From: Episyrphus balteatus
Taxonomy: Eukaryota; Arthropoda; Insecta; Diptera; Syrphidae
Direction of reading: 5' to 3'
DNA: 64,000 nucleotides
Assembly (NCBI RefSeq): GCF_945859705.1
Contig: NC_079136.1
Location: forward strand, 45,167,661-45,231,660
Positions within the stretch are counted from its first letter, which is position 1. Each line of letters opens with the position of its first letter. Below the pieces are notes generated by a model. That model was not told the DNA's origin. It saw only the letters and a list, made by a program, of their open reading frames with translations, and did not search any database. Below, piece after piece: positions 35,201 to 46,943 of this stretch. A program made the translations under genes and the position numbers.

Positions 35201-36480
35201 AGTTTGACTATACTAAATTTGAAATTTTGGTTGATGGTAGATTGCCTTAAACTAAATTTAATAAAGACCGTTCAGGTATTTGTCAAGAGGTTCTAGGTGG
35301 CCCTATAAAATAAACATTGTGTGTATTTGAGGAAAATCAAAGCGTTTTCCTTTTTTTGGGACACAATAAATCAAACTTAAATTAATCGCGTTAACTTATG
35401 ATGGTGCACTGTCTCCAAGTTTCTACGAAGAATGCATAAAAAACAATTGTGACATATTTCTAGAAAATCCTTCCATCACACAGTTGTACCGATTTGTAAT
35501 GATATGGAATTATGGTTATGATTGTAGGTATAATATTAAAATTATATTATTTTAGAAATAAAAACTGAAAAAAACCAAAATACATTTATATATATAGGCA
35601 AACTGTGTATTGAATCTAGTAGTTCTGGTTTGGCAGTGTTGTCAATGGTTATAAATTAATGAACATTTTTGGATTGCGTAATATGTTGAAAAATACCTGA
35701 ATTTTTCATTCTTTGTTTATTTTAGCCCTAACCGATTATTTTTTTACAAAAACAATGTAAGTTGGTCTTTAAGACTTTAATTTGAACCTAAAAAAGTCTG
35801 TGTTAGCTATTTTTTTTTTTTTTAAACATTGCTTCTCAAATACCATTACTTTTGAATAATTTTTTTAACTAAAAAAATTCAAAATTTGGTTTTTGTAGAA
35901 ATTTGAAGTAACCTTAACTCAGATAAAAATCTAAGACCTCGTTGCTCGATTGCCTTTTTTATTTAAGATTTCGCTAAAATAAGACGAAAAATCTCATGTA
36001 ACTGTTAAAACTTTCAAAATTTTAGGCCAGTGTAGAAATTTTGAAAAAAAAAACAATTTTTTTTTAAATTTTATTTTTTAAAGCTACAATAACATACTGG
36101 CAAAAACTTTTATGCATAGCCACAACGAACCAAAAGTGCCCTTTCAAAGCTTAAAACTGAATCCAAAATTATCCACGGGAGCAGTAAAATTTTGAGCAAG
36201 GTAAATTGAATAACTCAAAAACAATGTGAGCTTCAAATTTGCGCAACAAATTACCATTTAATTAGCTGAAATTGTGAAATTGTGAGATAATTATTTTAAA
36301 AGAATAGAAGGAACCTAAAATTTGCAACCGAGCCGAACGGATAATCATAAATTCCACAAAACATAAATAAAAATTATGAATTCATTTTCATTATTTTAGT
36401 TTTCTGTTTCCTTTCGGATACTAAGAGATGTACTTTTTTCATAACAATGATACTTTTGGATGCTTTGTCAATTCTTGACA
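35201..36480. repeat. Diverged dispersed repeat, family G
   Basis: Blocks such as GAAATTTGAAGTAACCTTAA, AAAATCTAAGACCTCGTTGC and TCATGTAACTGTTAAAACTT (35890-36020) recur, diverged, at 41990-42110 and 42650-42690, where a TTAA-flanked MITE splits them. No coding. Confidence 0.5.
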
Positions 36481-37070
36481 AGAGTCAGTGCCATTGAAAT
36501 AAAATGTACCTATGGGTTGCACGTACTTGTTTTGATAGGAAAAAACTTTTAGTATTAAAGCTTTTAATGAAAATTAATTCTATCAGTGAAAATATTATAA
36601 GAAAAATACTATTTTTTTTACTAAAAGGAATTTAAGAAAAAAATTAAAATCTTTTGAGCCATTTTTTGTTTTTTTTTTTTAATAATTTTTTATAGGTACG
36701 TAAAATGTTTTCTAAATTAAAAAAAAAAAAATTCGATGCCATTTTTAAGAAAATATTGATAAAACTAAATTTTGAAACAAAATGCATGCCCTTTTTGAAA
36801 AGATTGATTAAAAAATATCCATTCTGTTTCTTATACCTACTGTTATTTAAATTGATGATCTTAAAAAAAAAATTAACAGATATCTTGTATCTAACACTTT
36901 GCATAAACATTCATATTGCTCAGCAAAGACTAAAAAACAAAAAAAAAATGTTTAGTAAGACGGTCACTGTGGTGTATGCGTACTTTTTTCAAAGTTTTTT
37001 TTATGGAAGTAGTTATTTTTGTTTGACTAGTTGTTCTTCATGGATTGAATTTTTTTTTTTATAAAAAGGA
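36481..37070. repeat. AT-rich DNA with a family F fragment and GTATGCGTAC motif
   Basis: GGGTTGCACGTACTTG (36514-36529) belongs to family F. The minus strand carries an A-run followed by GTACGCATACACC (36983-36971) and CAGTGACC, one of the five recurrent motifs. Open frames here are lysine/phenylalanine-rich by-products of A/T runs. Confidence 0.55.
36971..36983 (-). repeat. Recurrent A-run plus GTACGCATACACC motif
   Basis: Fourth base-pair variant of the motif at 1138-1150, followed on the minus strand by ACAGTG. Confidence 0.55.
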
Positions 37071-39600
37071 CAGTCATATTCATTGGTCAAAAAAATGTAA
37101 GAATCTGAATGAATGCTAATGGACAAAAAGATTTGTAAAGCAAAATAAAAAAGTATATAGAATGTTAAATCAAACTTTCATATTAATATCCCAAGTGAAC
37201 TGTTTCACCGACGGGAAGATAATCTTTTTTCTACCAAAACAAAAACCTCTGAATATGTATTAAAACTCATTTAAATCGATACCGACATTTCATATTTACC
37301 ATACCAACACACAACAAGGTATTATCAAAAAAAAAAAATACGTCTTTCCAGGTCACTTCACCCCCACCCACCACTTCACAAATAGACAAAACTATACCCA
37401 TTACCCACCCTCTCTCTTATGTACCCCAAATTCACCAGTGACAACCGAAAATCTATGCCAACAGGTCATGTGTATCTAATATTTTCGCGTAAAACATAAA
37501 TTAAACCGCTATTCGCCATTAATCAGAGAAACATCAAAACAAATACTTTAATCCAACATGCTTCCGGGCTTCGGACGAGTGTCCCGTCCCCTCTCTCTCT
37601 CAAAAACGTGCACATATAATGCCACTTAATGCCATGATTTACATCGATTTAGTTTTGCTTTATACTGTTTTTGTTTATATACCAACAAAAACACAACAAC
37701 AAAACAATTATTTTATTATTATTCCCTTTGATTTATGATAATGTTGTACTCTTGGCTGTAAACCGGAAGAATATATACAGTAACTAGGTACCTATATAAA
37801 GTCGGCAGCGGTGGTAGGGTATTTATATGCAGGATTACGTATTTATTTCCATCATTTTTTGGTAACTCTCTGATTAACTGTGTTTTCGTTGACCAGACAG
37901 AGCCTTAGGCAGACATTTTCACTTTATTTTTTTATTGCATTCGAGATTTCATTAAAAAAAAAAACCGCGAATGATATTTGAATTTCACTTCCACTTCCGG
38001 TTTGTAAAGGGATTGAAAACTGACTTACACAAACGTTAAAAACCGTCACAAAAGTTCAAAAATCGAATTTTCCATCAAAATCAAATTGAAAATTACATAA
38101 AAAATAATAGAAAATATATTATTTTTTTTTTCTAAGAATTCCACCGAGATGCTATATAACGGTTAAGTCCGCGAGCAGCACACACTATTTTTATGGACTA
38201 TTCCATCAAATCCTTGCGGTAGGACTGGCACTGGCATATAAATCAAAAAACTTGGAGACAACTTGATTGCACAGGTTGTGTGCACATTAAAAAGCCTCCA
38301 ACGAAAATGCTTAAAAAAAGCACGCCAGCTATATTTATTTTACCCGAGCTCCGACGAGCGCTCCGAGAGCCATACACAAAACATATATGTACGACAACGG
38401 CAGCATACACAACAAGCATACACAAACACAACATGCATTTACACACAAACAAATAACAAAAAAAATAAAAAAAAACCCTAAGAACGAAGCAAAAAAAAAA
38501 AACATAAAAATGTGCAAAAATTATTTTGTAAAAAAAAAAATGTTGAAGAAAAAAAAATTAAGAAATCAGCCGGCGACTGACGACATGCAAAAACCGACAC
38601 GGATACACAAACAAGCAGACAAACACCCCCATGAGCCATGAGCAGAGCAGAGCTGAGCCACCCCAACCCTGTTTATTGTCACATGCACTCGCATACACTC
38701 ATAGAATGCACTTCACTGGCACTTCGCCCTACCACCCTCTCGTCCCGTCCATTCTCGTTGGATTATCCTGCTGCGTTTTGTGTTTTTTTTTTCTTTTTTT
38801 TTTTGCTTTTTCCTTATGCATTCGAGAGGTATTCGTGTATCTATGACAGAGTCTGTCTTGTCTGTCTTAAGCATCCGGCAAACTGTCTGTGGTGTAGTCA
38901 TCGTTTTAGCTTAGGTCTCCTATATCACGGCGGTATAGATCCTTGGGATTGCCATCGTGAATAAGGCAGAGTTGGCATTGCATCCGGCCACATTACAGAG
39001 CTACAAAATGATAGAAGGACTAGAAGCCATCAGCAGCAACCAGGAATAGCAACATCAACCAACAAACATCGATAGCATCATCATCAACAACATCAACCAT
39101 CATCATCGTTGTCAACATTCTCATCATCATCATCATCATCGTCTTCGTTCGTCATCATCAGTCTTTTTTTTAACACTAGAAGGAGAAGCCATTCCACACT
39201 CATTAACACGAAGGGGGTTGATATTTTGCACTTGTGTCTGTTTCGTACAGAGAGGTGTAGGCTGGTGTAGGCTGGTGAAGGCTTGGATAACAAATAAAAA
39301 AAAAATAAACAAAAAGTCACCAAAACACACGTTTCAAAAATAAAAATAAAATACATAAGAGTTCAGAATTAGAGTTGCCATTGCACCAGTTGCACCAGAC
39401 TTTTTTTTGTGTTGCTTTGCACTCAGGAGCGAATGACTGAAACTTTATGGAATGGGTAATCGTGTGTTCGTTGCCATTGGCAGTATTGACACCTAGAAAA
39501 GTATTGATATAGCCTTTGGATTAGAATTTGTTGGAAAATTATTGTTTTCATATCAAAACAAACCTCGGTGATGGGAAAGTCTAAAAAGGAGTTTTCGTTA
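37071..39600. other. Single-copy island, no gene recognised
   Basis: Contains TAAACCGCTATTCGCCATTA (37502-37521), CA-rich DNA at 38380-38460, a GC-richer stretch at 38560-39000 and a CAT/ATC repeat at 39061-39161. Overlapping short open frames on both strands are low-complexity. Probably intron or intergenic DNA, possibly with enhancers. Confidence 0.4.
39061..39161. repeat. Imperfect ATC/CAT trinucleotide repeat
   Basis: CATCATCATCAACAACATCA followed by TCATCATCATCATCATCATC and related words. Confidence 0.85.
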
Positions 39601-40380
39601 ATAATACAGTCAAATAAGGTGAAAAAAGGGGTAAACCTCGGAATGAATGCTAATAGAAATTTTTTTTCTTCGTTTTGGCATTCTATAACATACCTAAAAA
39701 GTGACTTCGAGGTATTTTTTAGTGCTGATGCCAAAAAATATAAAATCAAGACAATCTGACGTCTCTGAAAAAAGTTGTACCTATTTTTCATCTGTCAACC
39801 CATATTATTATAACATTTTCTAACTTACTACCGAAAAACCCTTAAAAGTTATGGTAGCTGAACCAAATTTCGCATGAAGGTTATTATATCCATTATCATA
39901 AAGAATCAAAACAATGCAATGAAAAAAACATTTATATCTATGAAAAATTGGTATTTTTTGAGAAAATAGGAAATTTTGGGATATGCACTAAAAAACATCT
40001 TGTAACAATCTTGGAATTAGTGCTAATAGGCTAATTTTGTTGTTTCTATCTTTGTTTGGATATTCTATTAGCCTATTAGCACTAATTCCAAGATTGTTAC
40101 AAGATGTTTTTTAGTGCATATCCCAAAATGTCTCCTTTTCTCAAAAAATACCAATTTTTCATAGATATGAATGTTTTTTTCATTGCATTGCTTTGATTCT
40201 TAATGATAATGGATATAATAACCTTCATGCAAAATTTGGTTCCTCTACCATAACTTTTAAGGCATGAGATTTTTCTAGACTTTTGAGGTATGTTATAGAA
40301 TGCCAAAACGAAGGTATTGAGCAAAACAAATTTCTATTAGCATTCATTCCGAGGTGAAACCCTTATTTGACTGAATTATA
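39601..40380. repeat. Foldback element, family E, copy 1, near-perfect arms
   Basis: The left arm begins ATACAGTCAAATAAGG at 39604 and the right arm ends CCTTATTTGACTGAAT at about 40375. The inner arms are almost identical: 39973-40034 (GGGATATGCACTAAAAAACA, CAATCTTGGAATTAGTGCTA) mirrors 40067-40130. The loop is about 30 bp. The left arm keeps about 150 bp (39700-39840) that the right arm lacks. Confidence 0.88.
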
Positions 40381-41274
40381 ACCCACATTTTCAAAAAAAA
40401 ATTAAACTGAGTACACAGATCGAGCCGCAATAAAACAATTTATAAAAATACATTCCCATTAAATTATATTAATTAGAGTTAAAATTAGAGCCAAAAACTT
40501 TTGTCACTCTAGTGGAAGCCATTTTGGCTTCACAGACAAAATTGCCTAAGTTAATTATAACAAATGTATTTTCAGAATAAAAAAAAAATATCAGACCTTA
40601 GCCCAATAGTATAGCAAATACTGCTTACTAAAAAAAATTAAAAACTATGAATTAAATAATACTCTTTTATAACTATTAATATTAAAAGCCATTAAAAATG
40701 AAACCCTGAAAATATGATTTTCTTAAAACCCGTTTTTCTCAAAACGAAATTTTTGGGGTTAGGCCGTTTTGGCGCTGAGCGGAGCGCCTCAAATATCATC
40801 CTAATAATAAAAATATGGTTTTCATATTTTAATTATCATAAAACACATTTTATAGAGCATTTTTTGCTGATATTTAAAAAATGTTAAATTGATATTGGTT
40901 TTTTTTTTATGTAGCGGACAAAATTTAAAAATGATAAAAACAATAGGTTTGGCTGACCTAAAAATTTGTAACTTTTTAAATGCTTTTAAATTCCAGAAAA
41001 TTGGTTTTTAAAGCCTCAACCTTCAACAGTTTTGTTATTCAATATTTCACTAAAATAAGACTGATATTAGCGGACGAAAATAGGAAAATTATTATTTTTA
41101 TATGTCCAAGATTGTAGCTATATATAAATGCTAATTTGCTAAATAAATTAAATTTTGTAGCACCACCTAATCATTTTTTATTTCAACTAAAGAAACATTT
41201 TTGAAAAATTACTTTTTTAAGTTTTTTCTTTTGCCATTAATTGAAGCTTTCGAATACATTATTTTTGATACTAA
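40381..41274. repeat. AT-rich repeats including a family D fragment
   Basis: 40790-40895 is the left end of family D in reverse complement (ATTTAAAAAATGTTAAATTG then ATAT). 40980-41060 resembles family G. No gene. Confidence 0.55.
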
Positions 41275-41918
41275 CCTTAATTGAATCGTTTATTTTCAAA
41301 ACATGATAAGTCCACTTTTTTTCAAAATTCGTTTTTTTAAATAAATATGTTCTTGGGGGATAACCACGCCTCCCTTCAAAACATGAAGCATCTACTCAGT
41401 CTATATTCGATTTTACAGCTAAGCGAAAAAAATTTTTATTGTCAAAACATCATAAAAGTCCCGGACTTATCATCTTTTGAAAATAAACAGCAACTTTTTT
41501 ATGAGTAATTGCTTACACATAGAGAAGCTGACTACTGACTCAAAATCTTAAGTTGAAAGCGTCTTTCAAGTAAAATAACTACTCGAAACATTATATTTTA
41601 TTCCCAAATGCAATTGTTTGATAGACTGAGGCTTTAAAAAAATTGTATATTCATTTTAAAACTAATTTCACATTCGTTTATTTTCAAAGTATGATAAGTC
41701 CAAAATCGTTTTTATTTTTTATCTTTTAAAAAATCGGTCCAAAAAGTAAATACCTACCAAACGATATTCTGTAGCTAGGTAAAAGTTCTACAAAATATAT
41801 TTTGTATACATTTTGCTACACTTAACAAAAGAAAATAGAAAGTTTTTTTCTTCTACTGAAAAATCTGAAATCATGGACTTATCATGTTTTGAAAATAAAT
41901 GATTCAATTTTGAAGCTC
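41275..41918. mobile_element. MITE-like element L, TTATTTTCAAAACATGATAAG termini
   Basis: The left terminus TTGAATCGTTTATTTTCAAA followed by ACATGATAAGTCC (about 41281-41312) is complementary to the right terminus (GGACTTATCATGTTTTGAAA, ATAAATGATTCAA, 41875-41912). Two more copies of the core lie inside: GGACTTATCATCTTTTGAAA near 41463 and TTTCAAAGTATGATAAGTCC near 41682, facing each other. No coding sequence. Confidence 0.8.
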
Positions 41919-42098
41919 AAAGCGTTTTTAAAATATTCAATTTTTTGTTTAAAAACGTAAGCTCAAAATCTAAAGCTTTCAAAATCCAAAAAAAATTGCG
42001 GAATTTGGAAAAAAATATTTTGCAGAAATTTGGAGTAACTAAGACTAAGACGAAACTCAAAAATCTAGATTTTGTAGCTCGATTAGTTTACTAGTTTG

Positions 42099-42646
42099 TT
42101 AACCCTTTCGAACCCAAGCTATGAAAATCAATATTAAAAAATGTTTTTTCGGTATTATCGGGTCAAATACATCACAACTAAGAATTATGAATAGCAAAAA
42201 GTTATTTTCCAAAATAATAAATAGCAAAACTAATGTATTTTTCTCATGTTACATGTAAGTAACATGCACTGCCTATGACCACCAAAAAAAGTCGGAGAAC
42301 TGAGAAAATAACTTTTTATGAAACTATAATGTATGCTACTTCTTCTAAGCAAAAAAAAAACAAAACACTTTCTGTATTAACATTTTTTATATCTTTTTTT
42401 AAAAATTATGACCATATATAAAAAATTTTTTTTTGCAAAAACAAAAAATGTGAATTTCAGTCCCTTTCTCAATAAAAAAAATAAAAGGTATATGATATTT
42501 GATTAACTTTTTGTAATAATCCAGTAACTAGGCATTATTATCTTTCAATTAAGCCATCGTAACCTAAAAAATTGTTTAATTTAATATTTTTTACGAATTT
42601 TTAAAAAAATATTACGTGAGAGTAACGCTGGGTCCGAAAGGGTTAA
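42099..42646. mobile_element. piggyBac-type MITE, TTAA duplication
   Basis: TTAACCCTTTCGAACCCAAGC (first 20 bp at 42099-42118) faces GCTGGGTCCGAAAGGGTTAA (42627-42646). TTAA at each end is the piggyBac target duplication, and the CCCTTT terminus suits that superfamily. It interrupts a family G copy. No transposase. Confidence 0.88.
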
Positions 42647-44205
42647 GAGTAAATTTCATATGTAACGGTCAAAATTTTCAAAAAACTTGAATTTTTCCTT
42701 TTTTTTTTCTTTTCAAGAAATTATTGAATTTTTCTTTTTTTTTTCTTTTCTAGAAATTGTAGCTTTGCAAAAAATTTGTTAGCTCTCTCAGTCGTTTTCT
42801 ATCTCAATTTGAAAACTTTAAAAACTGCACTTCCGGTTCGCTGTACGAATGCACAAAAGCTTAAAAAAATTCCATTTTTAAGTTTTTTTTTTTTTGAAAA
42901 CAAGATTTTTGATGCAAACCCAAATTTTGTAACTCAAACCTTTCTTAAAATGTTCAAGATTTTGTTTGAAAACTAATATTTTTTTGTTTGCATTGAAAAG
43001 GTCTAATTTCAAAGATTGTCTTAAAAACTGGGACAGAATTTTTAACCGCGTTTTAGGTATTACTTAAACTAAATGTGAATCATAAGAAAATAAAGAGTAC
43101 AATTTAATACAAAAATAACACGGTTCATTGTTGGGGCGCTACAGTTTTATAATTTTCATAGTCTGTGCGTTAAGTTGTAGAATTGAATTTAGTTATTTTA
43201 GTAAGTAGGTATAGGGTTTTTCTGGGTTTTTCTCAAAGATTATAGAATATGTAGGTATTCTATAATCTTTGGTTTTTCTTGTAAAAATCAAGATCGTTCG
43301 ATAACAAAAGTGCTGTCGGCTCATCTCTAGTAACTAGTTAAATCGAATCGATTTATAAATATTAAATTTTAGCCTAAAGTTTGTAGAAAATAATATTTTT
43401 AATATATTCAAAAAAAATTCATTTTGGTATGACTTTCTTTTTTGTGTTAGTAAGTAAAACTTACTTTTTTCAAAGCAGTTTTCCAATATCTGAATGAAAT
43501 TTAGCAGAAATGCATTTCATATCTGTGTGTATCTCTAAAGGTAAAAAATTTTTTTATTCTAAAAGTACGAGTATCATTCCTACACACCGATAAGGATATT
43601 GTTAAAAAAAAAAAAACTAATTCACTTAACCCCAGAAGACTAAGATTAAACACAACATAGCCATCCACAAACACAACCAAACAATATCTTGTGCAAAAAC
43701 ACAAAAAAGTAACCTGTGATTGGGGTGGTAAAAAAAAGTGAAACTTAAGGTACACATATTGTGCATTCATGATACATCACTTCCATTATAGAGACGGAAA
43801 AAAGTTAAGGGCAAAGGACGAACCACATCAGACGGGGCGAGGGTTGAGGAATCTAAGAGGCATCGAATTAAAAAAAAAAATAATAAAAATAAAAGAAAAG
43901 AAACAGCGACAACTTCTCAAGAGTGTCTCGGTTTCGGTTTATATGTTCATGACTGTCAGACAGGAATAAGGATAAACCTACAAGAAAAAAGGATAATAAT
44001 AATTTCCAACCCTTCTTGCACATTTATGTTTTACTTCTTCTTCCTTTCCAGCAACATATTCTAAGGTTTATTTTTTTGTATTATTTTTCGTTCATTGCAC
44101 AGGCATTTTGCATGTATGTAGGTGAAATTAGAGTTGTTTTGGTTTTGTTAATTTTTGACAGAGTTGCCATTGCAGAGAAAAAATAATTTTGTAAAAACGT
44201 GACCT
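42647..44205. other. AT-rich DNA, then single-copy DNA; no gene recognised
   Basis: 42647-43050 continues family G. A perfect 15-bp hairpin lies at 43235-43270. From about 43100 no match to the repeat families was seen. Confidence 0.4.
43235..43270. repeat. Perfect 15-bp hairpin with 6-nt loop
   Basis: AAAGATTATAGAATA (43235-43249), loop TGTAGG, then TATTCTATAATCTTT (43256-43270). GGTTTTTCT words flank both sides. Confidence 0.7.
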
Positions 44206-44372
44206 TTTGTAAATTTTAAATTGTAAATTGTAAATTGTAAATTGTAAATTGTAAATTGTAAATTGTAAATTGTAAATTGTAAATTGTAAATTGTAAATTG
44301 TAAATTGTAAATTGTAAATTGTAAATTGTAAATTGTAAATTGTAAATTGTAAATTGTAAATTGTAAATTGTA
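44206..44372 (+). repeat. Heptamer tandem array, (TTGTAAA)n
   Basis: About 22 nearly perfect TTGTAAA copies. A 7-bp unit cycles through all three frames, which gives open frames on the minus strand with YNLQFTI repeats; these are not genes. Confidence 0.97.
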
Positions 44373-46930
44373 ACAACATAAGAAGAGTTCAAAAACAGGG
44401 AAACATTTGATGAACCGAACTTATCAACAACCTTATTGCTAATTCGTTTTATGTATCTCATTAATTGTGGTTAATTAAAAATGCATTTCATGTTTATCGA
44501 ACTGTTTTATGTTTTCGTTTTAAAATATTTTAAAATTCCAATTTTTAATTTCCATTATAGAAGTTGAAATGAAATTTTTGAGTTCATATTTTTATGTCAT
44601 GCGCCCAAAAGTCTGTCTTGACATCAAGCACTCTCAAGAATAATGGTTTATTCTTTTTTTATTTTTGTGTTCTTTCTTTTTTTGTACATTGTTGTTTACT
44701 GCTTGTTTCATCTTTAAGTGTCAAAAAAAAGAATAATTCGGCATATAAGTGCAAATGTGTGAAATGAATCACACAATACCATATTGGTGTGTTTTTTGTC
44801 AGGTTTGATTGTGAATGTGAGGTGCTTCACATTAAGAACAAGGAAGACCTACCGAAAAAATACATGTGTACTATGTGTTTGTTAATTCTTTTTTTATGTT
44901 TTTTATGTCTTCTACAAAAAGTGCAAAAAAATGTTTAATGCATATTTTTGTACTTAACAAAAGAGATGAAGACGAAATGTGTTAAAACATATAAGGGAAG
45001 ATTTTTGTGAAAAATCATAAAAAAAATTGCTTAATTAATATGTGTGATGTAGGTGAATGGGGTAGGTGGTAGATTATGTTAAGTAGAAACGGCTTTTATG
45101 ACAAAACACCCCAAATAAAATGACATGAATTGACATGTTATCAGTGAACATAATAACATGAGGTTAACAACACCTATGCCTTTGAATTTGAAAACGGTAA
45201 TGTACAGTTATAGGGGTGAAGGTTTTTATTTTGTATTAACAGATTTCTTTGTTTAACTTTGTTTTTGTGGGAAAAATTTACGAAATATTAAACTAGCTTT
45301 TTCTTTGATTTAAAAATGTGATACAGGAACTTGTTAAGTGGATCTGCTTAATGACCCTTAACTGTACAGCAAATTTGAGTATAAAACTCACATATAAAAT
45401 AGATATAACATTTTAAAAAAATTTTCTGTACTGGAAACATTTATTTTTCATATATTTTCAAAGTAAAAGTAAAGTTTTTTTTATGTTTGTTACCTCATAA
45501 CTTTGGACTAAGTCAAACAAATTTAGTAATTCTTTTTGTATTGGAAATCTAGTACCTGCAGTGTGATCCCATTTCAATTTCGTCCAGTTATGGCTACAGA
45601 AAAACTATAACAAAAACCATAAATATTTATGATTATTGAGATTTATTTTTGATTGAGAATCTAAAAATTGAATTTAAAATCTTTTCTAATTTGAGATCTT
45701 TTATTGAGAATTTGGTAGGATATCTTTTTAGCAAAAATTTTTTGTAGAATACATTTTCCACAATTTATTTCTATGGCATATTCAAAAATAAAATCCAAAA
45801 AAGGCGTAGTATGAATTTTTAAACAAAAAATGCCGTTTAAATTACGTTATCGAAAAATTACAATTGTTGAGGATGACTTTTTTATACCATAAAATGCACG
45901 ACTGGGTGTCATGAAGTTACTCTGAATAAAAAAATTCTTAGAAGAAAAATGAGATCCATACGAAATTTAATTTTGTTCATTAAGAAGAATTTTTAGAAAA
46001 ATAAAGAAAAAACTTTTTTTTTCTTAATTTTTTTTCAAACTAAATTAAAAAAAAAAGAAGCAATATGCATTTTTAGAAAATTTGGTTCTGCAAAAAATAT
46101 TACAATTACAATATCAATTTTTTTTTTATAGTCCAGAAAGCTATTTTCTTTTGCAAAGTTGTTAAATTTATACTAAAATTATGTAAATGTTTTTAGGAAC
46201 TTTTTTTTGAGTTGAATAATAATTTTCAAATTTTTTTCAAAAATTTTAGAAAAATAATTCGAAGTGAAAAGTACAAAAAATAAAGCACGTCAAAAACAAC
46301 GACGTCCCAGTCAAATTTTTACTTCGTATACGTTCTCAGCACATACAAATCATTTAGAAAAGTATGGCTTGGTTCCAGTTCTACTTTCGTTTCTGGCCAG
46401 TGTTGTTAGCTGCATGCGAATTACCACATAATCACAATTTGTTTTTTTATTTGCCTTGTTAAATTTGTATTTTTCTACATGCAAATTACTTATTCTGATC
46501 TTATTCACTAGAACTTACTTTGTAAATTTAGATTAATTAGAAAAAGTTATAAACTTTTTAATAAAACAGAACCTAAAAAGAAGGAAACCACAATTTGTTT
46601 TAATATTTTGTGTGTTTTACTTTTGTTGGCAATATTCTGTCTTGCAATCTTATATAAGCACTAAATTTTTTAACTAGTTCACTTTTGGTTCCACTAGGGT
46701 TTTCTGCAATTATTCCATCAAATAAGCTCATGCTTCATTTAAATCATGGTTGAAGAATTATAATTATTATCAGACCAATACTAAAATTTTTAATTTTTAA
46801 GACTTTACAGGAATAAAAGCCTCGAGTTTGGAGTCTCAAAAACCAATACAAAATAATTGAATCATAAAGTTTTCAAGATATTTTTTGCTTAGTTCATGTT
46901 AAAATCAATGCTTATGGCCAGGGACACTAT
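44373..46930. other. AT-rich DNA, no gene recognised
   Basis: ATGCACGACTGGGTGTCATG (45893-45912) matches the family F region at 22360-22380 in reverse complement, so part of 45400-46300 is likely decayed family F. The rest shows nothing I can name. Confidence 0.4.
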
Positions 46931-46943
46931 GGCGTATACGCAC
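46931..46943 (-). repeat. Recurrent A-run plus GTGCGTATACGCC motif
   Basis: On the minus strand, A-run, GTGCGTATACGCC, ATAGTG. Same polarity as the other four copies. Confidence 0.6.

Noticed and set aside
39155..39161. CTGATGA on the minus strand as a hammerhead core
   Set aside because: Part of an ATC/GAT trinucleotide repeat; stems II and III cannot be formed.
44128..44461. Open frames with YNLQFTI repeats
   Set aside because: A stop-free heptamer array reads the same in all frames of one strand; no non-repeat coding sequence around it.
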